DNA of 64,000 bases from positions 8,734,431-8,798,430 of the forward strand of contig NC_049997.1 in the NCBI RefSeq assembly GCF_000003815.2. The letters run 5' to 3'. Made by a program: the position numbers and the translations under genes. Positions 1 through 12,363 of this stretch are shown here, piece by piece. The notes beneath the pieces were generated by a model. It made no database searches. It was not told the origin of the DNA and worked only from the letters and a program-made list of their open reading frames with translations. Origin of the DNA: Branchiostoma floridae. Taxonomy: Eukaryota; Chordata; Leptocardii; Amphioxiformes; Branchiostomatidae. The first letter of the stretch is position 1. Each line of letters opens with the position of its first letter.

Positions 1-127
1 CTAGTTCAATCTCTACTATGAAACATATCGACTTGACGTAGTTTTGCGTGGATTTCAGAACTACAAGGAATGTTCTAGAAAGGTGCACCGTGCGTGTATA
101 TAAGTGTTATGGTGGTATGATAATGAT

Positions 128-385
128 GGTGGTATCTCACTACACTTGGGACAAAATGTGTGGCACTGCAGGTGTGGTTCGTTCACTGCGGCACTGTTGT
201 GTTATTTTCGCCGAATTTTTTTTTTAATTCAGATATTTACGATAATACGTAGAAGTATGACTTAGAAGATAACAAATACACAAAAGGTAAGTAAATTCGG
301 TCTTTGTCTCTGAAATTCGTTGTGAAATCGTCCGAACCCCGCAGTACCGCACCGGTGCCCCAAGTGCAGTGATGAGATACCACCT
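128..385. mobile_element. PIF/Harbinger-like MITE, family A copy 1
   Basis: A short inverted-repeat element. The left end GGTGGTATCTCACTACAC is inverted at the right as GTGCAGTGATGAGATACCACC. Inside lie GCGGCACTG/CGCAGT motifs and an AT-rich core with TACGTA-like sequence shared with copies at 1275 and 10574. It has no coding capacity. Confidence 0.7.
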
Positions 386-540
386 TTGTGGATAGATAGT
401 CTATAGTGGCCACCTGTGTCTAACCCTCGGGTGGTTTCATGATCACTAAGAAGTGGCTGCACCGGGAAGCTGATGTCATTATGTGTATTTTCTTGACACG
501 GCAGCAGGATTTCTTTTAATCCATACTTACATAAGCTGTA

Positions 541-690
541 TTCATGTGTTTTGAACTCCTTTTGATTCCTGTTTCATAACTAATTCATTTGTAGGCAAAA
601 TGTTACTTCTTATTAAGTAGTGCATGGGTTTTGAAGTCCTTTTGCTTTCTGTTTTATAACTAATTTCATTTCTAAGCAAAATGTTACTTT
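541..690. repeat. Degenerate ~82-bp tandem duplication
   Basis: The sequence from CATGTGTTTTGAACTCCTTT (541) through GGCAAAATGTTACTT recurs from 623 as CATGGGTTTTGAAGTCCTTT through AGCAAAATGTTACTT with scattered substitutions. Confidence 0.7.
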
Positions 691-773
691 TGACTTCTAC
701 TTATCGAAGTTGGAAGAAGAGGGCGATGAACCTGTGGATAATGTACATCGTATGCCAGTGCTTAAGGTGCACT

Positions 774-1023
774 CTCATTGGACTTGCGTCAAGGTTGCGT
801 CATTCCAAGTTTTGTTAGTTCGAAAGATACTCAACGAATTTCAGAGATAAAGAACTAATTTTCTAACTTTTTGTGTATTTCATCGTCTTCTAACCCGTCT
901 ATAAGTTTCACGTATTACGCAATATCAAAGTTATAAAAATCGGAGAAAATAACAAAACAGTGCCGCAGTGAATGAACCCCGCAGTGACGCAAGCTTGACG
1001 CAAGTGCAGTGAGAGTGCACCTT
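774..1023. mobile_element. PIF/Harbinger-like MITE, family A copy 2
   Basis: The termini AGGTGCACTCTCA and TGAGAGTGCACCT are perfect inverted repeats, flanked by TTA on both sides (a 3-bp target duplication). Inner arms contain repeated TGACGCAAG units. The core has TCAACGAATTTCAGAGATAA, shared with copies at 1275 and 60538. Confidence 0.8.
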
Positions 1024-1274
1024 TAGTCCGCTGTTGCTCAAACTGCTGTGTAAGCATATTTTCAGCATTACATTACTTTTGGTGTTCGTAGGTCACTGGC
1101 CAAAGGGGGTAGTAGGTCACCATCTAACTTCACTTTCTGTGCAACATGTATTGTGCCCTAGTTTTCCGTATTTGATTTCCATGTCATGTAATATGGAAAT
1201 AGGTCAAGTTACCTTTAGAAGCACAGATGTTGTAACGTATTTTCAAAGAAGCCTAAGTGCTTAATATGTCAAAT

Positions 1275-1522
1275 GTGGTATCTCACTGCACTTGCATCAC
1301 GCTTGCGTCACTGTGGGGTTCGAAAGATACTCAACGAATTTCAGAGATAACGAACAAATTTTCTTACGTTTTCTGTATTTTGTCGTCTTGTATGTCATAC
1401 TTTTACGTATTGCGCAATACCTAGATTATACAAATTCTGAGAAAGTAAATTATAAAACAACAGTGCTGCAGTGAACGGACCCGCAGTGACGCAAGCGTGA
1501 CGCAAGAGCTGTGAGATACCAC
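1275..1522. mobile_element. PIF/Harbinger-like MITE, family A copy 3
   Basis: Termini are GTGGTATCTCACTGCAC and the inverse ending GTGAGATACCAC. The core is nearly the same as copy 2, although the outermost ends differ (GTATCTCAC rather than GTGCACTCTCA). Confidence 0.75.
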
Positions 1523-2497
1523 CCTTACAGAGATTGAACGTCGTTTTAAAAGACGATAGGGACAAGGGGGGCCACGAGGAAGCAAACCGCATATTTAAGA
1601 TACAAATAACATGGTTAACCTTATGAACATACTTATAATGTTAACATTTACCTTCATGGATTCTTAAAAGATAAAACTTTTGACGTAGACGAGCAGTGCT
1701 TACGATATAGATTAATACAATAATACAATACACAGAATGTGAAAATTTTCTCTGACGCAAAAAAAAAATTGGTGTGACTAAAAGTGGCCTGAAGCCACGT
1801 ATCCTTAATAATTGACAAGAACATTTTTGCACGGACTGTTTAACCGTTTGGCAGAGTCTCGTGCTTGAATGAGTCCTACTAATTCTAAGTGTTATATAGC
1901 TATTTTGATATAATGTGAAGCTATGGAGGAAACATATATACCAAATTCCTTAAGAAAATGTTTTGATCAGACAACTACATGCACTTCCATTGGAATACGA
2001 CATGAATAAAAAAAAACGTGGGCTGCAATAAGAGGTTGATTACCATAGCATTTGAAATAGAAAATCATGTCAATTGCTTCCAGGCGATACTTCTTGTCGC
2101 TAGGCTCCCCTAATAATGGCCAATCTCAGTTGGACATGAGCACTCAGGCTGGCCTCAATAGACGTTATTACACTTGTAGCCTTTTTACATCAAAACGTGA
2201 TTTTGTGGCCATGAAACCATGACCCAGTTCCAAATTGCGCGCAGGGGAATAAAAGAAAAATGGGTGTTATGCAACAAGACGGAATGATAAAGGTTCTCTG
2301 GCAAGTTCAAAGTCATTTCTTGACGTTGACCCATTATATTGCTCTTCCTCTTTGGCCAGTAGCCATTGTACATTAGAGGCAATTTCAAACTTGAATAGTG
2401 CTTGTACTGTGGATATGTGTCTGGACCTTTAATTGATTGGAAAGGGTTAGTGTCATGGGCTATAACTAGTCTTGCGTGCTAGCAAGTACTGTTTATA

Positions 2498-2739
2498 CCC
2501 CCTTTCCACTAGGACGGCGCTCTCGCCGCGCTCTCTCTGCGACCTAGTTTTTGACAGATCGCTCAACGAATTCTATAGAAAAGAAACGGATTTTTTTACA
2601 CCTTGTGTGTTTTGTTGTCTTCTCGGTCACACTTTTACGTTTTTTATGATATACCAAGTGTGAAAGCGAAGGTTACACATATCCTATTTAGGTCGCAGTG
2701 AGAGCGCAGTGCGATCGCCGTCTAGTGGAAAGGGGGCCT
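2498..2739. mobile_element. Inverted-repeat MITE, family B copy 1
   Basis: Left end CCCCCTTTCCACTAGGACGG, right end its inverse (CCGTCTAGTGGAAAGGGGG). Inner arms have GAGAGCGC and GCGACCTA. The core TCGCTCAACGAATTCTATAG resembles the family A core. Related copies lie at 13549, 31917 and 35068. Confidence 0.75.
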
Positions 2740-3079
2740 TAGCACGCATCTTGAATACGAAATGTTAAAGATTCACCGACTCACGCCTAAAATACATCAT
2801 TCATTACGCCTCAGCATCATGTGCGTCATCTTGAAATATGTTACACTTAAAACATTGTAGATCACACCATTTAACTTTCAGTCATTGATCCTTGATGTGT
2901 CTTTCTTTTACGTAGATTCTTCAAGGCTCGGCATCCTCTGCTCGTCTGTGGTTGGGCAGCATAGCTCATACACCTACGTTTATCCTTGGGGCTAAATGTC
3001 AGCCCCCACAACGTCACTGAAGACGCACGAGTAGATTTATTTACAAAAGAGTGGCGCTTGCGAGAGGTCCAGAGCTGCG

Positions 3080-5639
3080 ATGGGAAATGAAACCATGCAA
3101 CTCGGCGACGAGTTCAACATATCGTCGGATGAGGTCCTGTCCAAACATCTACTGGACACGTTGTACGACGACATCCCGAGTTTTCTTCCCGATGACGACG
3201 GCATTCCGGGGACTAACTCTAGCAGCGCGTGCGGCGACTACTGTCAGCAGCCGGGCGAGCTTCTCGACGCCTCCCTGCACTTTCGGGTAGCGTTGGGCAT
3301 CGTGTACATCATCATCCTCCTGGTGTGCGGCGTCGGGAACTTAGTCCTGCTACTGATCCTGAGCAAATATCGCCAGGCAAGGACAAAAACGAACATGTTG
3401 ATTGCGAATCTCGCGGCATCGGACTTCGTCGTCGCGGTGCTGTGTATACCGTTCGATCTGGACTACTACGTCTTCAAGGAAAAGGCCTGGACGTTCGGCG
3501 CTACTTGGTGTAAACTGGTCAACTACATCCGAATGGTGTCCCTGTATGTCTCCACTAATGCCCTACTGGTTATCGGAGCAGAGAGGTAAGTCTTAGGACT
3601 TTTCGTTTGTTATATTAGTTGGTTGTATTGTCTTTTATCTATTTCTTGTATTTCAAGCTCTAGACAGCTGGGTGATTGCAGTCATGTCTGTAGAAATGTT
3701 TTTAAGGGTAGGAAATGTACCAGAAACACACAAATTTAAAACCTTCAACATGATTTTCGTTTTTGTTTGTTGTATTTATTTTTATATTCAAATGTAAATT
3801 TAGTCATTTATTGAAGCTTCAGACAAATTTCTTACGCCTTTTAACTTTTTCAATGGGGCAATGTAAAAAAACCCAACTAAAATGTCCATATTCTTTGAAT
3901 GAATGTAGTAGACAGAAAATGACGTCCAGTATATGCAGACATAGAAATTAATGTAAGACAGAAACGACAAATGCGTTACTTGGAACATAGAAAGAGAGCC
4001 AAATATTTAAATCAAAATTTTATTTCCTGAATAAACCTGAATTGCTCGATTGATCAGCCGGTGGTAAAGTCAGCACTCGGCTTGGTAGGCCCACAGTCTT
4101 GTACCACAGCGAGCCTTTTATTACATCTGGCCCATGCTGACCGTATTTACCGTATCTGACGGCAACCGGTTCCATGGTGTTATTGTTATGACTTTTCTTT
4201 ATTTCGCAACTGATAACGGTTTTAATCAGACTCTTTACTAATCTGCAAATTTCCTGGAAAACTTTCAGATCAACAAGGCACTTCCATTCTATAACAAAAT
4301 AGCCTTTTGTATCCCGTAGATTGTATCGTTAAAGTAGTGATGGTTTCTAGATTGCCTCAGCGGGACTCCTTCTTGTAGCATTTAACCCCCGATGCTTCTA
4401 CAAATTAATTTCTTTTATGTACAATTCCATGTAGTCTATTATGATTATGACAAGCGTACAATATATACAGTCTTGCTACCAAAAGTATGGAAAAGACGTT
4501 TTTCAAACACATACAAACAGAGTGGAAATTTCATTTCTTTAATGATGTATCTGTTAAAAGTAATAGATTGCAGCTCCTATCACAATCTCCTCTGCTTAGT
4601 AGCAAATTGAAACCGTGCGCGCGTAGGTACGGTGTATGGTCAAACATGACTGCGACTCCAAAATACTGATGCTGATTGGAAGGTTATGTGAAGATAAAGT
4701 AGGTCATAAAGATATAATAGTGATAGATGGTTTCTGTTCTTATCTCCTCCGAACAGATACTACTGCATCTTCTTCCCGACACGGCGGCGGATTGGGAAGA
4801 AGGGCGCGGCGTTCCTGTCCCTCATGGTGTGGGCAATCTCCGTCCTCATCGCCGTGCCGTCAGCGATGTACTCAGATGTCATGTCCTACTACAACCGCCA
4901 GGGGGCCTTGTTCTGCGGCCAGTTCTGGACCGTCGGCATCGAGAGTCAGACCAAAGCCTACTTCCTCTCTGTCATCAGCCTCCAGTTCATCATGCCGGTC
5001 ATCGTGCTGTCGTACTGCTACTTGGCCATCGTCTGGAAAGTCTACACAAGAGAGAGGCCGGGCGTCATGACGGAAATGCAGCGGAACAACCTCAACAAGT
5101 CCAAGAAGAAGACGCTCAAGCTGGTCTTCATGCTGTTCATGTTCATCGCCTGCTGGGCGCCGTACTACATCTACACCTACATCCGGGACTTTCACGCCCA
5201 CATCTTGGCCAACAGCCACCTGAACACGAACTTGTTCTACGCGGTGGAGGCTGCCGCGATGGGGAACAGCGTCATCAACACCTTCTTCAACATCATCCTC
5301 AACAAGAATCTGCTCACCTTCGTCCGCCCGCTCTTCCGCATGATCAGCGAGAAGTACCTCCGCGCGGTGATGTCCACCAGCTCTTCGGACAACGGCGTCA
5401 ACTCGAGTCTGCGGGGGGACCACCCGATTCACCGCGTGAGAGGAGACCGGGTGGTGACCCGTCTGGCCTGCAGGGAGAGCCACCCGAGAAGACTGAACTC
5501 CACTCAACAGCCGCTTGTCGCGCGCGGGCGGCCGGGGCAGGAGCCGGACCTCATCGTGGGGCTGGAACTGTTGAAGAAGAGCCCAACTCACGGGCATCGA
5601 AATGGCAAGAGCTGCCTGTTCATGGAAACCTCGGTGTGA
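3080..5639 (+). CDS. PROKR-like: Prokineticin receptor-like class A GPCR, two exons
   Basis: A plasma-membrane seven-helix receptor of 462 residues. Exons are 3080-3585 and 4757-5639; the split codon is R169, with donor AG|GTAAGT and acceptor ACAG|A. The extracellular N-terminus has NxT/NxS sites (NET, NIS, NSS). Seen motifs: GN in TM1, LAASD in TM2, C144 before TM3 pairing with C222 in the second extracellular loop, SLYVSTNALL in TM3, ERY in place of DRY, CWAPYY in TM6 (C301), and NSVINT (from residue 339) in place of NPxxY in TM7. The last feature, with the YVSTNALL and CWAP..RDF stretches, matches vertebrate prokineticin receptors from memory. Those are Gq-coupled peptide receptors whose genes also carry an intron next to the DRY motif. 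The C-tail is long, basic and Ser-rich. The ATG is the first in frame and follows GCTGCG. The exact ligand and orthology are not shown; another peptide-receptor subgroup is possible. Confidence 0.85.
3586..4756 (+). other. GPCR intron
   Basis: The intron runs GTAAGT...ACAG and interrupts the Arg codon of the ERY motif at the end of TM3. It is AT-rich, with no recognisable gene or transposon. Confidence 0.75.
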
Positions 5640-5850
5640 AACCCTAGCATTGCATTGCAAAACTTTTGCTGCAAAACGTTTTGCAACGTAAGGGTACAGT
5701 TTTTTCGTGGGGCTGGAACTGCTGAAGAAAAGCCCACTGAGCCACGGGCACCGAAACGGCAAGAGCTGCCTGCTCATGAAAAACTCTGTTTGAAACTTTA
5801 TGTTAACGAACACCCTACCCTTACATTGCAAAACTTTAAAACTTTGCTGC
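5551..5850 (+). repeat. Tandem duplication of the GPCR gene's last coding segment and 3' UTR
   Basis: The stretch 5551-5700 (last ~27 codons, stop and early 3' UTR) recurs at 5708-5850. The second copy still reads VGLELLKKSPLSHGHRNGKS and onward to ..CLLMKNSV then TGA, against VGLELLKKSPTHGHRNGKSC and onward to ..LFMETSV in the gene. Many differences are synonymous. The copy lies after the gene's stop, so it is 3' UTR unless it serves as an alternative last exon. Confidence 0.8.
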
Positions 5851-6193
5851 CAAAACCAAGCGTAAATGGTGGAAGATATGCTTACCGCATATCCAGAGTC
5901 CAGCATTCTTCTACATAATGAAACTTTTTGACTCTGAAACGTGATGGAAAATTATGCAATGCGCAAAAACATATCATTTTATTAAGAGTTGCTCTATATT
6001 ATTATTTTCTCCGTATTCTAAATTAAAATGTATTATTTTGAAGAGAACAAGATCTTCTGCGCATTTTCCATATCGTAACCAAAAATGTAAGCAATTATTA
6101 GTAGCATTCTTACACTCGAATATCAAAATTTTGTCAGTACACATGTGTACAAAAATTATAGCTTTCATACCTTTTTGTATCACAGCATTGTAA

Positions 6194-6293
6194 NNNNNNN
6201 NNNNNNNNNNNNNNNNNNNNNNNNNNNNNNNNNNNNNNNNNNNNNNNNNNNNNNNNNNNNNNNNNNNNNNNNNNNNNNNNNNNNNNNNNNNNN
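6194..6293. other. Assembly gap (100 N)
   Basis: Exactly 100 N, the usual placeholder for a gap of unknown size. The sequence on the right (6294-6600) is G/C-rich and unlike the left flank. Confidence 0.95.
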
Positions 6294-6649
6294 TATCGGG
6301 AGGGGGTGGCCTCCTCGTTGGGCTGTCTCTTGGGGCATGGTGAAAGGAAAAATGCCCCCCGCTTGTATATCCCCCCTCCGCCATAAAAAAACAACTTTCA
6401 CCAAGACTCTAGAGATGCCGGTGAAGAAGGCTAGGGAGGGGGTACATTTTGGTAGTTTCAGCGATTATGGCCCCCTGGTCGATTTCAACTTGGAGATTAG
6501 CAAAAACAATTTCGGGCCCGAACCTTGCCCCAAAATAGCTCTGTAGCCGCAGAATGCCATACGGCCCACGTTGGGGTCCGTCCGAAAGTGGGAAAAAAAA
6601 ACTGTCCGTAAACTACTCAAAGGGGCCCACTATTTCCAACTGTAATTGT

Positions 6650-7070
6650 AGTATTAGGAACAGAAAATGATGTTAATCCAAATTTACAAGTTCTGACCAA
6701 ATACCATGCACACAGATATGAATTGACATCCAATGCTGTTATTGTAGCTTCAAGAACAGTAATTTAAATGAGATATGCAGTTTCTAAATCAAATATCATG
6801 CACTCAACATTTCAAATCTGTCATCGTTACATCAGGAACAGAAAATGATGTCAATGCAAATATACAAATTCTGACCAAATATCATGCACATAACATTTCA
6901 AAAACTGTCATCTTATCATCAGATGCAAAAAATTACGTGAATGCAAATATAGAAGTTTTATTGACCAAATATCATGCGCACAACATTTCAAAACTGTCAT
7001 CATAGCATCAGCATAAAAATCATGTCAATGTAAATTTACAACTAAGCTCTGGCCAAATATCATGCACACA
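6650..7070. repeat. Degenerate ~100-bp tandem repeats
   Basis: About four copies of a unit with CAAATATCATGCACACAACATTTCAAAACTGTCATC-like order (broken here: CCAAATATCATGC, ACATTTCAAA, GAAAATGATGTCAATGCAAA). Short ORFs here are by-products of the repeat. Confidence 0.75.
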
Positions 7071-7627
7071 AGACTACATTCCAAGGTTGCTACAGACTGT
7101 TGTGACTTCGTAATTCTTAAATGTGTTTCTCTACTGCGGATGACGTATTGAGAAACCGATTGAACTCAGAAATTTCATTTAAACGTTTTAAATGTTTTGT
7201 AAAAAATGCTTTAATATGTATGGGAATTGTAATAATTTGTTAACGAGTAATATGTGTATATGTAAAAAATGGGTGTAATGTTTCCAGGATTGAAAATATA
7301 AAATCGTGACAAGTTCGTAATATTTTGATGAATCAGTAACGTAATGATGTAATTATTCGCAGTGATGAAGTATTTTTGTGAAAAAGAATATAAATGGATA
7401 TCCAAGAAAACTGCTAGCGCAATGTGAAAACAAAACAATGTCCTTATCCACGAATATGCCTCAGCCGAGTGCCTTGTAGTGGAGGATCTTCATGACAGAA
7501 GTAGTGATTTTCCTACTGGTAAACACAGCTTTGCAATAATTGATAAAACGTTCAAACCTTAAGTTGAAGACTATGTCTAAGAAGTAAGCAGAAGATGTTC
7601 TTTTACTAGCACACAAGTCAACGATAC

Positions 7628-7853
7628 GTTAACTAGCGTATCAAGTCTATCGTGGATTGGACGGGTTGTCTTCGGGGCAGTATGAGCTCTCCACCGCCCG
7701 AGTCAACTTTGGCACTCGGTAGTAGCTTACGTGGTTAGGGCAATTCACGCCGTAAGCTACTATCGACATCCAAATTTGATTGTGGGGGCGGAGAGCTTCT
7801 AGTGCTCCAAAGATAGCCCACCCAACCCACGATAGACTTGATACCAGGTTAAC
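7628..7853. mobile_element. Inverted-repeat element (MITE-like)
   Basis: Left GTTAACTAGCGTATCAAGTC followed by TATCGTGG; right end the inverse (CCACGATAGACTTGATACC, then AGGTTAAC). The central part is also partly palindromic (GTAGTAGCTTACG...CGTAAGCTACTATC), so a single strand could fold into a long hairpin. Confidence 0.7.
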
Positions 7854-9605
7854 AATCAGTGATACGACAAGTATTCTTTGATGTATTGTGCATTGTTGCC
7901 ATGCTTTGAAATATGATCAGATTTACACTTTGTGCCTGTAGGATTATTAGAGTTATGTGAAGTGGGTAGAGCGGTAATGGAGTTGTTCTACACTGTCTTC
8001 AGTGAGGTCGTCGTAAAAAAAAGATGCATGTATTTGCCACTGTATCTGTATTTGTAGCCAATTTGTGTATATTGAGTCAAAATGACCATATTTTTTGTGA
8101 TATTTTGCTGTATTGCCATGTTTTGAGGTTGTACAGATCACCGATTATGTTATTGTGACAGCAGTGAAGTTTGGCTAGAATGAATAAGTTTAAAGACACT
8201 ATCTTTAGGTCTAGACTACATATACGTGTCCCTGCTGAACAGAATCTCTAGATTATGTCTCCATATTTCACGGGAAAACACCCCTTTATTTCAGCTGTGA
8301 GACAATTTTGTACAATTGCTGATACAGACTGCATTCAAAGCACAACCTCTTGTAGAGAGCTTCATCAGACAATTACTGCACTGCTTTAACCGTTGATTTG
8401 GTGTTCACGCTTCGTCACGTTGATTAAAGCCTCTGTAGTGATGAAATAGTCATTTCTTTTTCTTTTCCCATTACCTGCAAGTTGTGAAGTGTCGTTGCAA
8501 AAGATCAAAGGAAATTGGAGGCGGCTGTAGAATGTAGATTTGAAATCAATAGTCTTGATGAAAGACCGAAAAGTTTTTCATCAAAAAAAGTCTCAGTTTG
8601 TAGTGATGAAACAGTCATTTCTTCTTTTTGTTGTAAAGTGAAAGATCAAACGAAACTGGAGGCGGCTGTACATTTGAAATTATTACTCCTGATGAAAGGC
8701 CGTAAAGTTACAGACCAAGGGCGATGCAAGGAGCGGTCCTTTGACGTCAGGAACGTTTTATGGATAGGTAAGAAGATGTGTAGAGCTTAAACAATAAATG
8801 CTGCGTTTCCCCTTCGCCACTGAAAAAAATGAGGCCGGTAGGTAGTGTTAGGTTATCAAAAAATTTTATAGGGCCTAGGAATATTTACGTGTTTCTTTTT
8901 CAATATACGATTCTGAAAAAAAGAGGAGGAAGTCTCTAGGGATCCTGTCTTTTGCGTTAGATTTTGTCCAAACTGATTCAGTAAATACATAATTTAACAA
9001 TGTCAAACTGAAATGCATCGAGGCACTATATAGCTATGATACAGACATACTATTATTCAGGATTTCAACATAGCGGGAACCTAGATTTGTCGGGTGTGTT
9101 AACACTTTACCTGGTGCACCAGAAACGATTAGATCTAGAACACGTAGGAAGCGATTCTATAACGTTTCCATCATGACGCTCTGATCTCAGATAGAAAATT
9201 TTACGTCCATTTTCAGAAGTTTGCCTCCCCAAAGCGTAGAGTCGGCAGGTTTTTTTCTAGGGTCTGACTGAAGCACAACATTTGTTCTTGCCGACGATTA
9301 AGCACGGACACGAATGTAGAATGTAAACGGGCATCCAATGATGGGCAAAGTAGAATTCAATCTAGACCTACAGCATGAAGACTATCAGCTATCAATATCA
9401 ATCAGCAACAGAACTTGTTCCTCTGACGCCTTCATTCATTGAAGCTCGCTTGACCAGAAAATAGATTCCTTGGACAGTGTAAATGATTTGAGAAGATAAT
9501 TACAAGTGTGATTAACTTATCAATGCTGCTTTTAATTGTAATTGGCTTGGCAAGGGTGTGAGCAGAACGGAACACATAATACGACAACTCCATACTACTC
9601 CAAAT
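7854..9605. other. Intergenic DNA with a degenerate duplication
   Basis: Between 8435 and 8710 a ~165-bp unit is repeated (AGTGATGAAA.AGTCATTTCT; GGAGGCGGCTGTA; TGATGAAAG.CCG). A 91-codon ORF at 8515-8790 arises from it and has no recognisable domain. The rest shows no gene. Confidence 0.5.
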
Positions 9606-9606
9606 T

Positions 9607-10008
9607 AGGGCTGGGTACCGTTACATAAAATTCAGGTCCAGGTCCGGTTCAGGTCCAAAGGATCAGGTCCAGGTCCGGACCTGAACCTGATTCAGTATGA
9701 CTCATACCAATGGTCCATTTCTGTTTGGTGGAGTATTAGACTTACACTGGCGTTTTAAAATACTACAACGCTAACTGCACCTGTACGATTGACTGTAAAC
9801 CTTGGTAATAAACTCTACTCTACTTCACTCTTGTCATTTTCTTCCAACTGCAAGCGCCAAAACGTGTGAATGCCTGATAAAATGATATGTTAATTTTCTA
9901 ATCGGTCCAACATCCGGTCCTCCTAATTTTTTCAGGTTCGGTTTTTCTGGACCGGTCCAATAAGAAAAACTGGTTTTGTACCGGTACGCTGTACCGATAC
10001 CCAGCCCT
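9607..10008. mobile_element. hAT-like MITE with 8-9 bp target duplication
   Basis: Ends are AGGGCTGGGTACCG and the inverse CGATACCCAGCCCT. Both flanks read ACTCCAAAT, which fits an 8-9 bp target-site duplication as made by hAT transposases. The interior is rich in CAGGTCCAGGTCC/ GGACCTGAACC and ACCGGTCC repeats. Confidence 0.75.
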
Positions 10009-10573
10009 ACTCCAAATATATCAAAATTTCTGAGCAAATGCAAATATTTCCCTCACAGCATTTCAGATAACCTGTGATAACACAATCTCTCGATGGCTTG
10101 GGTGGGAGGTGGCAACTGAAGGATCGGCCGCTAGGAGCGCGATTTCAAAGCATTAGCGCAAAACCCAAACAACGAATATGAAGATAAAAATGATCAATTG
10201 CAAAACAAAACATTTCCTTACTTGCATTGCCTACCCAGCTAATAGAAAACATAAAACCGTTATTGGGCCTATTTTCAGATGGTTCCTTCCAAATCGTCCC
10301 CCAATTATGGAGCCCTTTACTGTCAGCAATCAAACAGATCCCCTGCTATTTGTTCCCGACGGCCGGAGATGGAGTCTTGTTCATAAAACTTATCTGTTCG
10401 TGTCAGGGACCGTGGTAAGAATCGTTGATGCATGCTCGTGAAGATTGACCTTCCCGCTAGCTAGAGCTGAACCGAACTAGAGACCGTACGGATTAACTAC
10501 GTGTACTTACTGCGAAAGCGTCTAAACATCACTTCATTAGGCCTGGGCCCCTCTTTACTAGCCAACGATCGCT

Positions 10574-10822
10574 AAAGGCGGTATCTCACTGCACTTGGGG
10601 CACCAGTGCGGCATTGCAGGGTTCGTACACTATGGCACTGTTGTGTTGTTTTCGCCGATATTTTAATGATTTAAATATTGAGTAATACGTAAGAGTATGA
10701 CTTGGTAGACAACAAAATACACAAAACGTAAGAAAAATCGTTCTTTACCTTTAATTCGTTGAGTATTCTTTCGAACCCCGCAGTGCCGCACCGGTATCCT
10801 ATGTGCAGTGAGATACTACCTT
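10574..10822. mobile_element. PIF/Harbinger-like MITE, family A copy 4
   Basis: AGGCGGTATCTCACTGCAC at the left and GTGCAGTGAGATACTACCT at the right, flanked by TAA on both sides. The arms have CGGCATTGCAG/CCCGCAGTGCCGCA. Confidence 0.75.
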
Positions 10823-12204
10823 AAGCGACCGTTCAGCAAACAAAATCGGAACCGCGACCTTTCGTTTTATGATAGGCATTTGGTAAAATTATGATTTGAG
10901 AGGCCAAAGCACAAACATATAATATAAGACGTCCAAAATGAGTTCTTCATCTAAGAAACACAAAATTCTAGGTCACTCTGCGGGCGTGGCGACGTCTTAG
11001 CTTCTAGTGGAAAGAAGTTACAAATCACCATCAAACGGAATGCTGGAATTAAAACTTTCTTGTTGAAGTTTTACTGTCTACCAGGGGAGTCTTTGTGAGT
11101 GACATAATGACTTGTCAGTTGAACCGTAAAGCTTTCCAAGCTTTCTATCCATGACAAGAATCGTCAAATTGGCTGTGTACCGTCTTCTTAAGTGATTGTC
11201 GAGATCGTTAGCGAACATAAGAGACCTCTTGAGAGACATTCCTCTGCAACATCTGTGCGAATTCGCGTGACAAGCAGGCACACTTAAGTCTAATACAAAG
11301 ATTGTAAAAGAAAAGTCTAAATTTACCTTGTGTCAGTACTGTATACTAAGCCATCCTACCAGTCTCCGGCTGCACCATTATCCTCCTAAAACAATGCTAC
11401 TCTGCAATATTCAAAATAAATACACACCAATACGAAACAACAACAAACACAGGCCAAAAAAATACATTCGTTATCGCGGAATTAGATAGCCTGTTAAAGC
11501 GTGCCTACTGTATGTCAATAATTCTTGAGCTATGAGAAAATAAAGGACAATTGGAAGGGTCCAATTCCTTTTTAATACACATTGTAGATAAAGAATAAGT
11601 TCTTCATGTCTTTCAAGGGCGTCGTTTGGTTGCTGTTAACAAGAACAAGATAACTCAAGCTAACTTGAAAACGGTTTTCAGACTTACATTTCAAATTGGC
11701 CCCTAGATGAAATAATTACTGTTTCACTAAAAACATGGTTCTCAGAAACAGCGTAAATCAATTTTTATAGTGTATGAATTGCTTGCATATTGTAAAATTG
11801 TGTTATAAAACATATGACTTTTGTAAAAATGGGAAATTTAGAACCAAATGTTTAAACATCGAGACTTAACAGTACATCAACTGAGCAAAGCTAGGGTTTT
11901 CAGACTCCTGTTTGGAACATAAATTGACTGGATAGTACGTGGAAGTAATTAGCAAATTTGATGTATATCGGTAGGAGTCGCTTTTGATCGTCTTCTTTCT
12001 TTGCAATGTACGTAATGTGCACGTACGCACTAAGAGAGGGTCAGATATTCTAAATAAGTTCAAAACTTCAGCATTTAACACCTGACTCTTATCAACTCCC
12101 TTTCCCGGGACAAAAAGAGCATAGTCAAGCTCAAAATTTCGAACCAACGCCCTCCCCACCTTAAAAAAAACCCCAGCCCCGTTCGAAGACTACAACAGAG
12201 GCTA
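10823..12204. other. Intergenic DNA, nothing recognised
   Basis: AT-rich sequence with only short unsupported ORFs. The longest is on the minus strand at 11866-12159 and has no domain signature. Confidence 0.4.
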
Positions 12205-12295
12205 ATGTGTGTGTGTGTGTGTGTATGTGTGTGCGTGTGTGTGAGTGTGTGTATGTGTGTGTGTGTGTGTGTGTGTGTCTGTGTGTGTGTGTGTG

Positions 12296-12331
<36 letters not shown>

Positions 12332-12363
12332 ACTATGTGTGTGTCTATGTGTGTATGTGTGTG
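12205..12363. repeat. (GT)n microsatellite
   Basis: About 160 bases of GTGTGT with occasional A, C or T interruptions. The Cys-Val ORFs it generates are artefacts. Confidence 0.95.

Larger units (their letters stand above)
1..3079. other. Intergenic DNA upstream of the GPCR
   Basis: Apart from the four inverted-repeat elements and the 541-690 duplication I see no exon in this stretch. The interval 2740-3079 should contain the GPCR promoter and 5' UTR, but no clear TATA box or initiator was recognised. Confidence 0.5.

Noticed and set aside
4872-5906. 344-codon ORF antisense to GPCR exon 2
   Set aside because: It mirrors the GC-rich coding exon, has no domain or splice context, and the sense frame is clearly the receptor.
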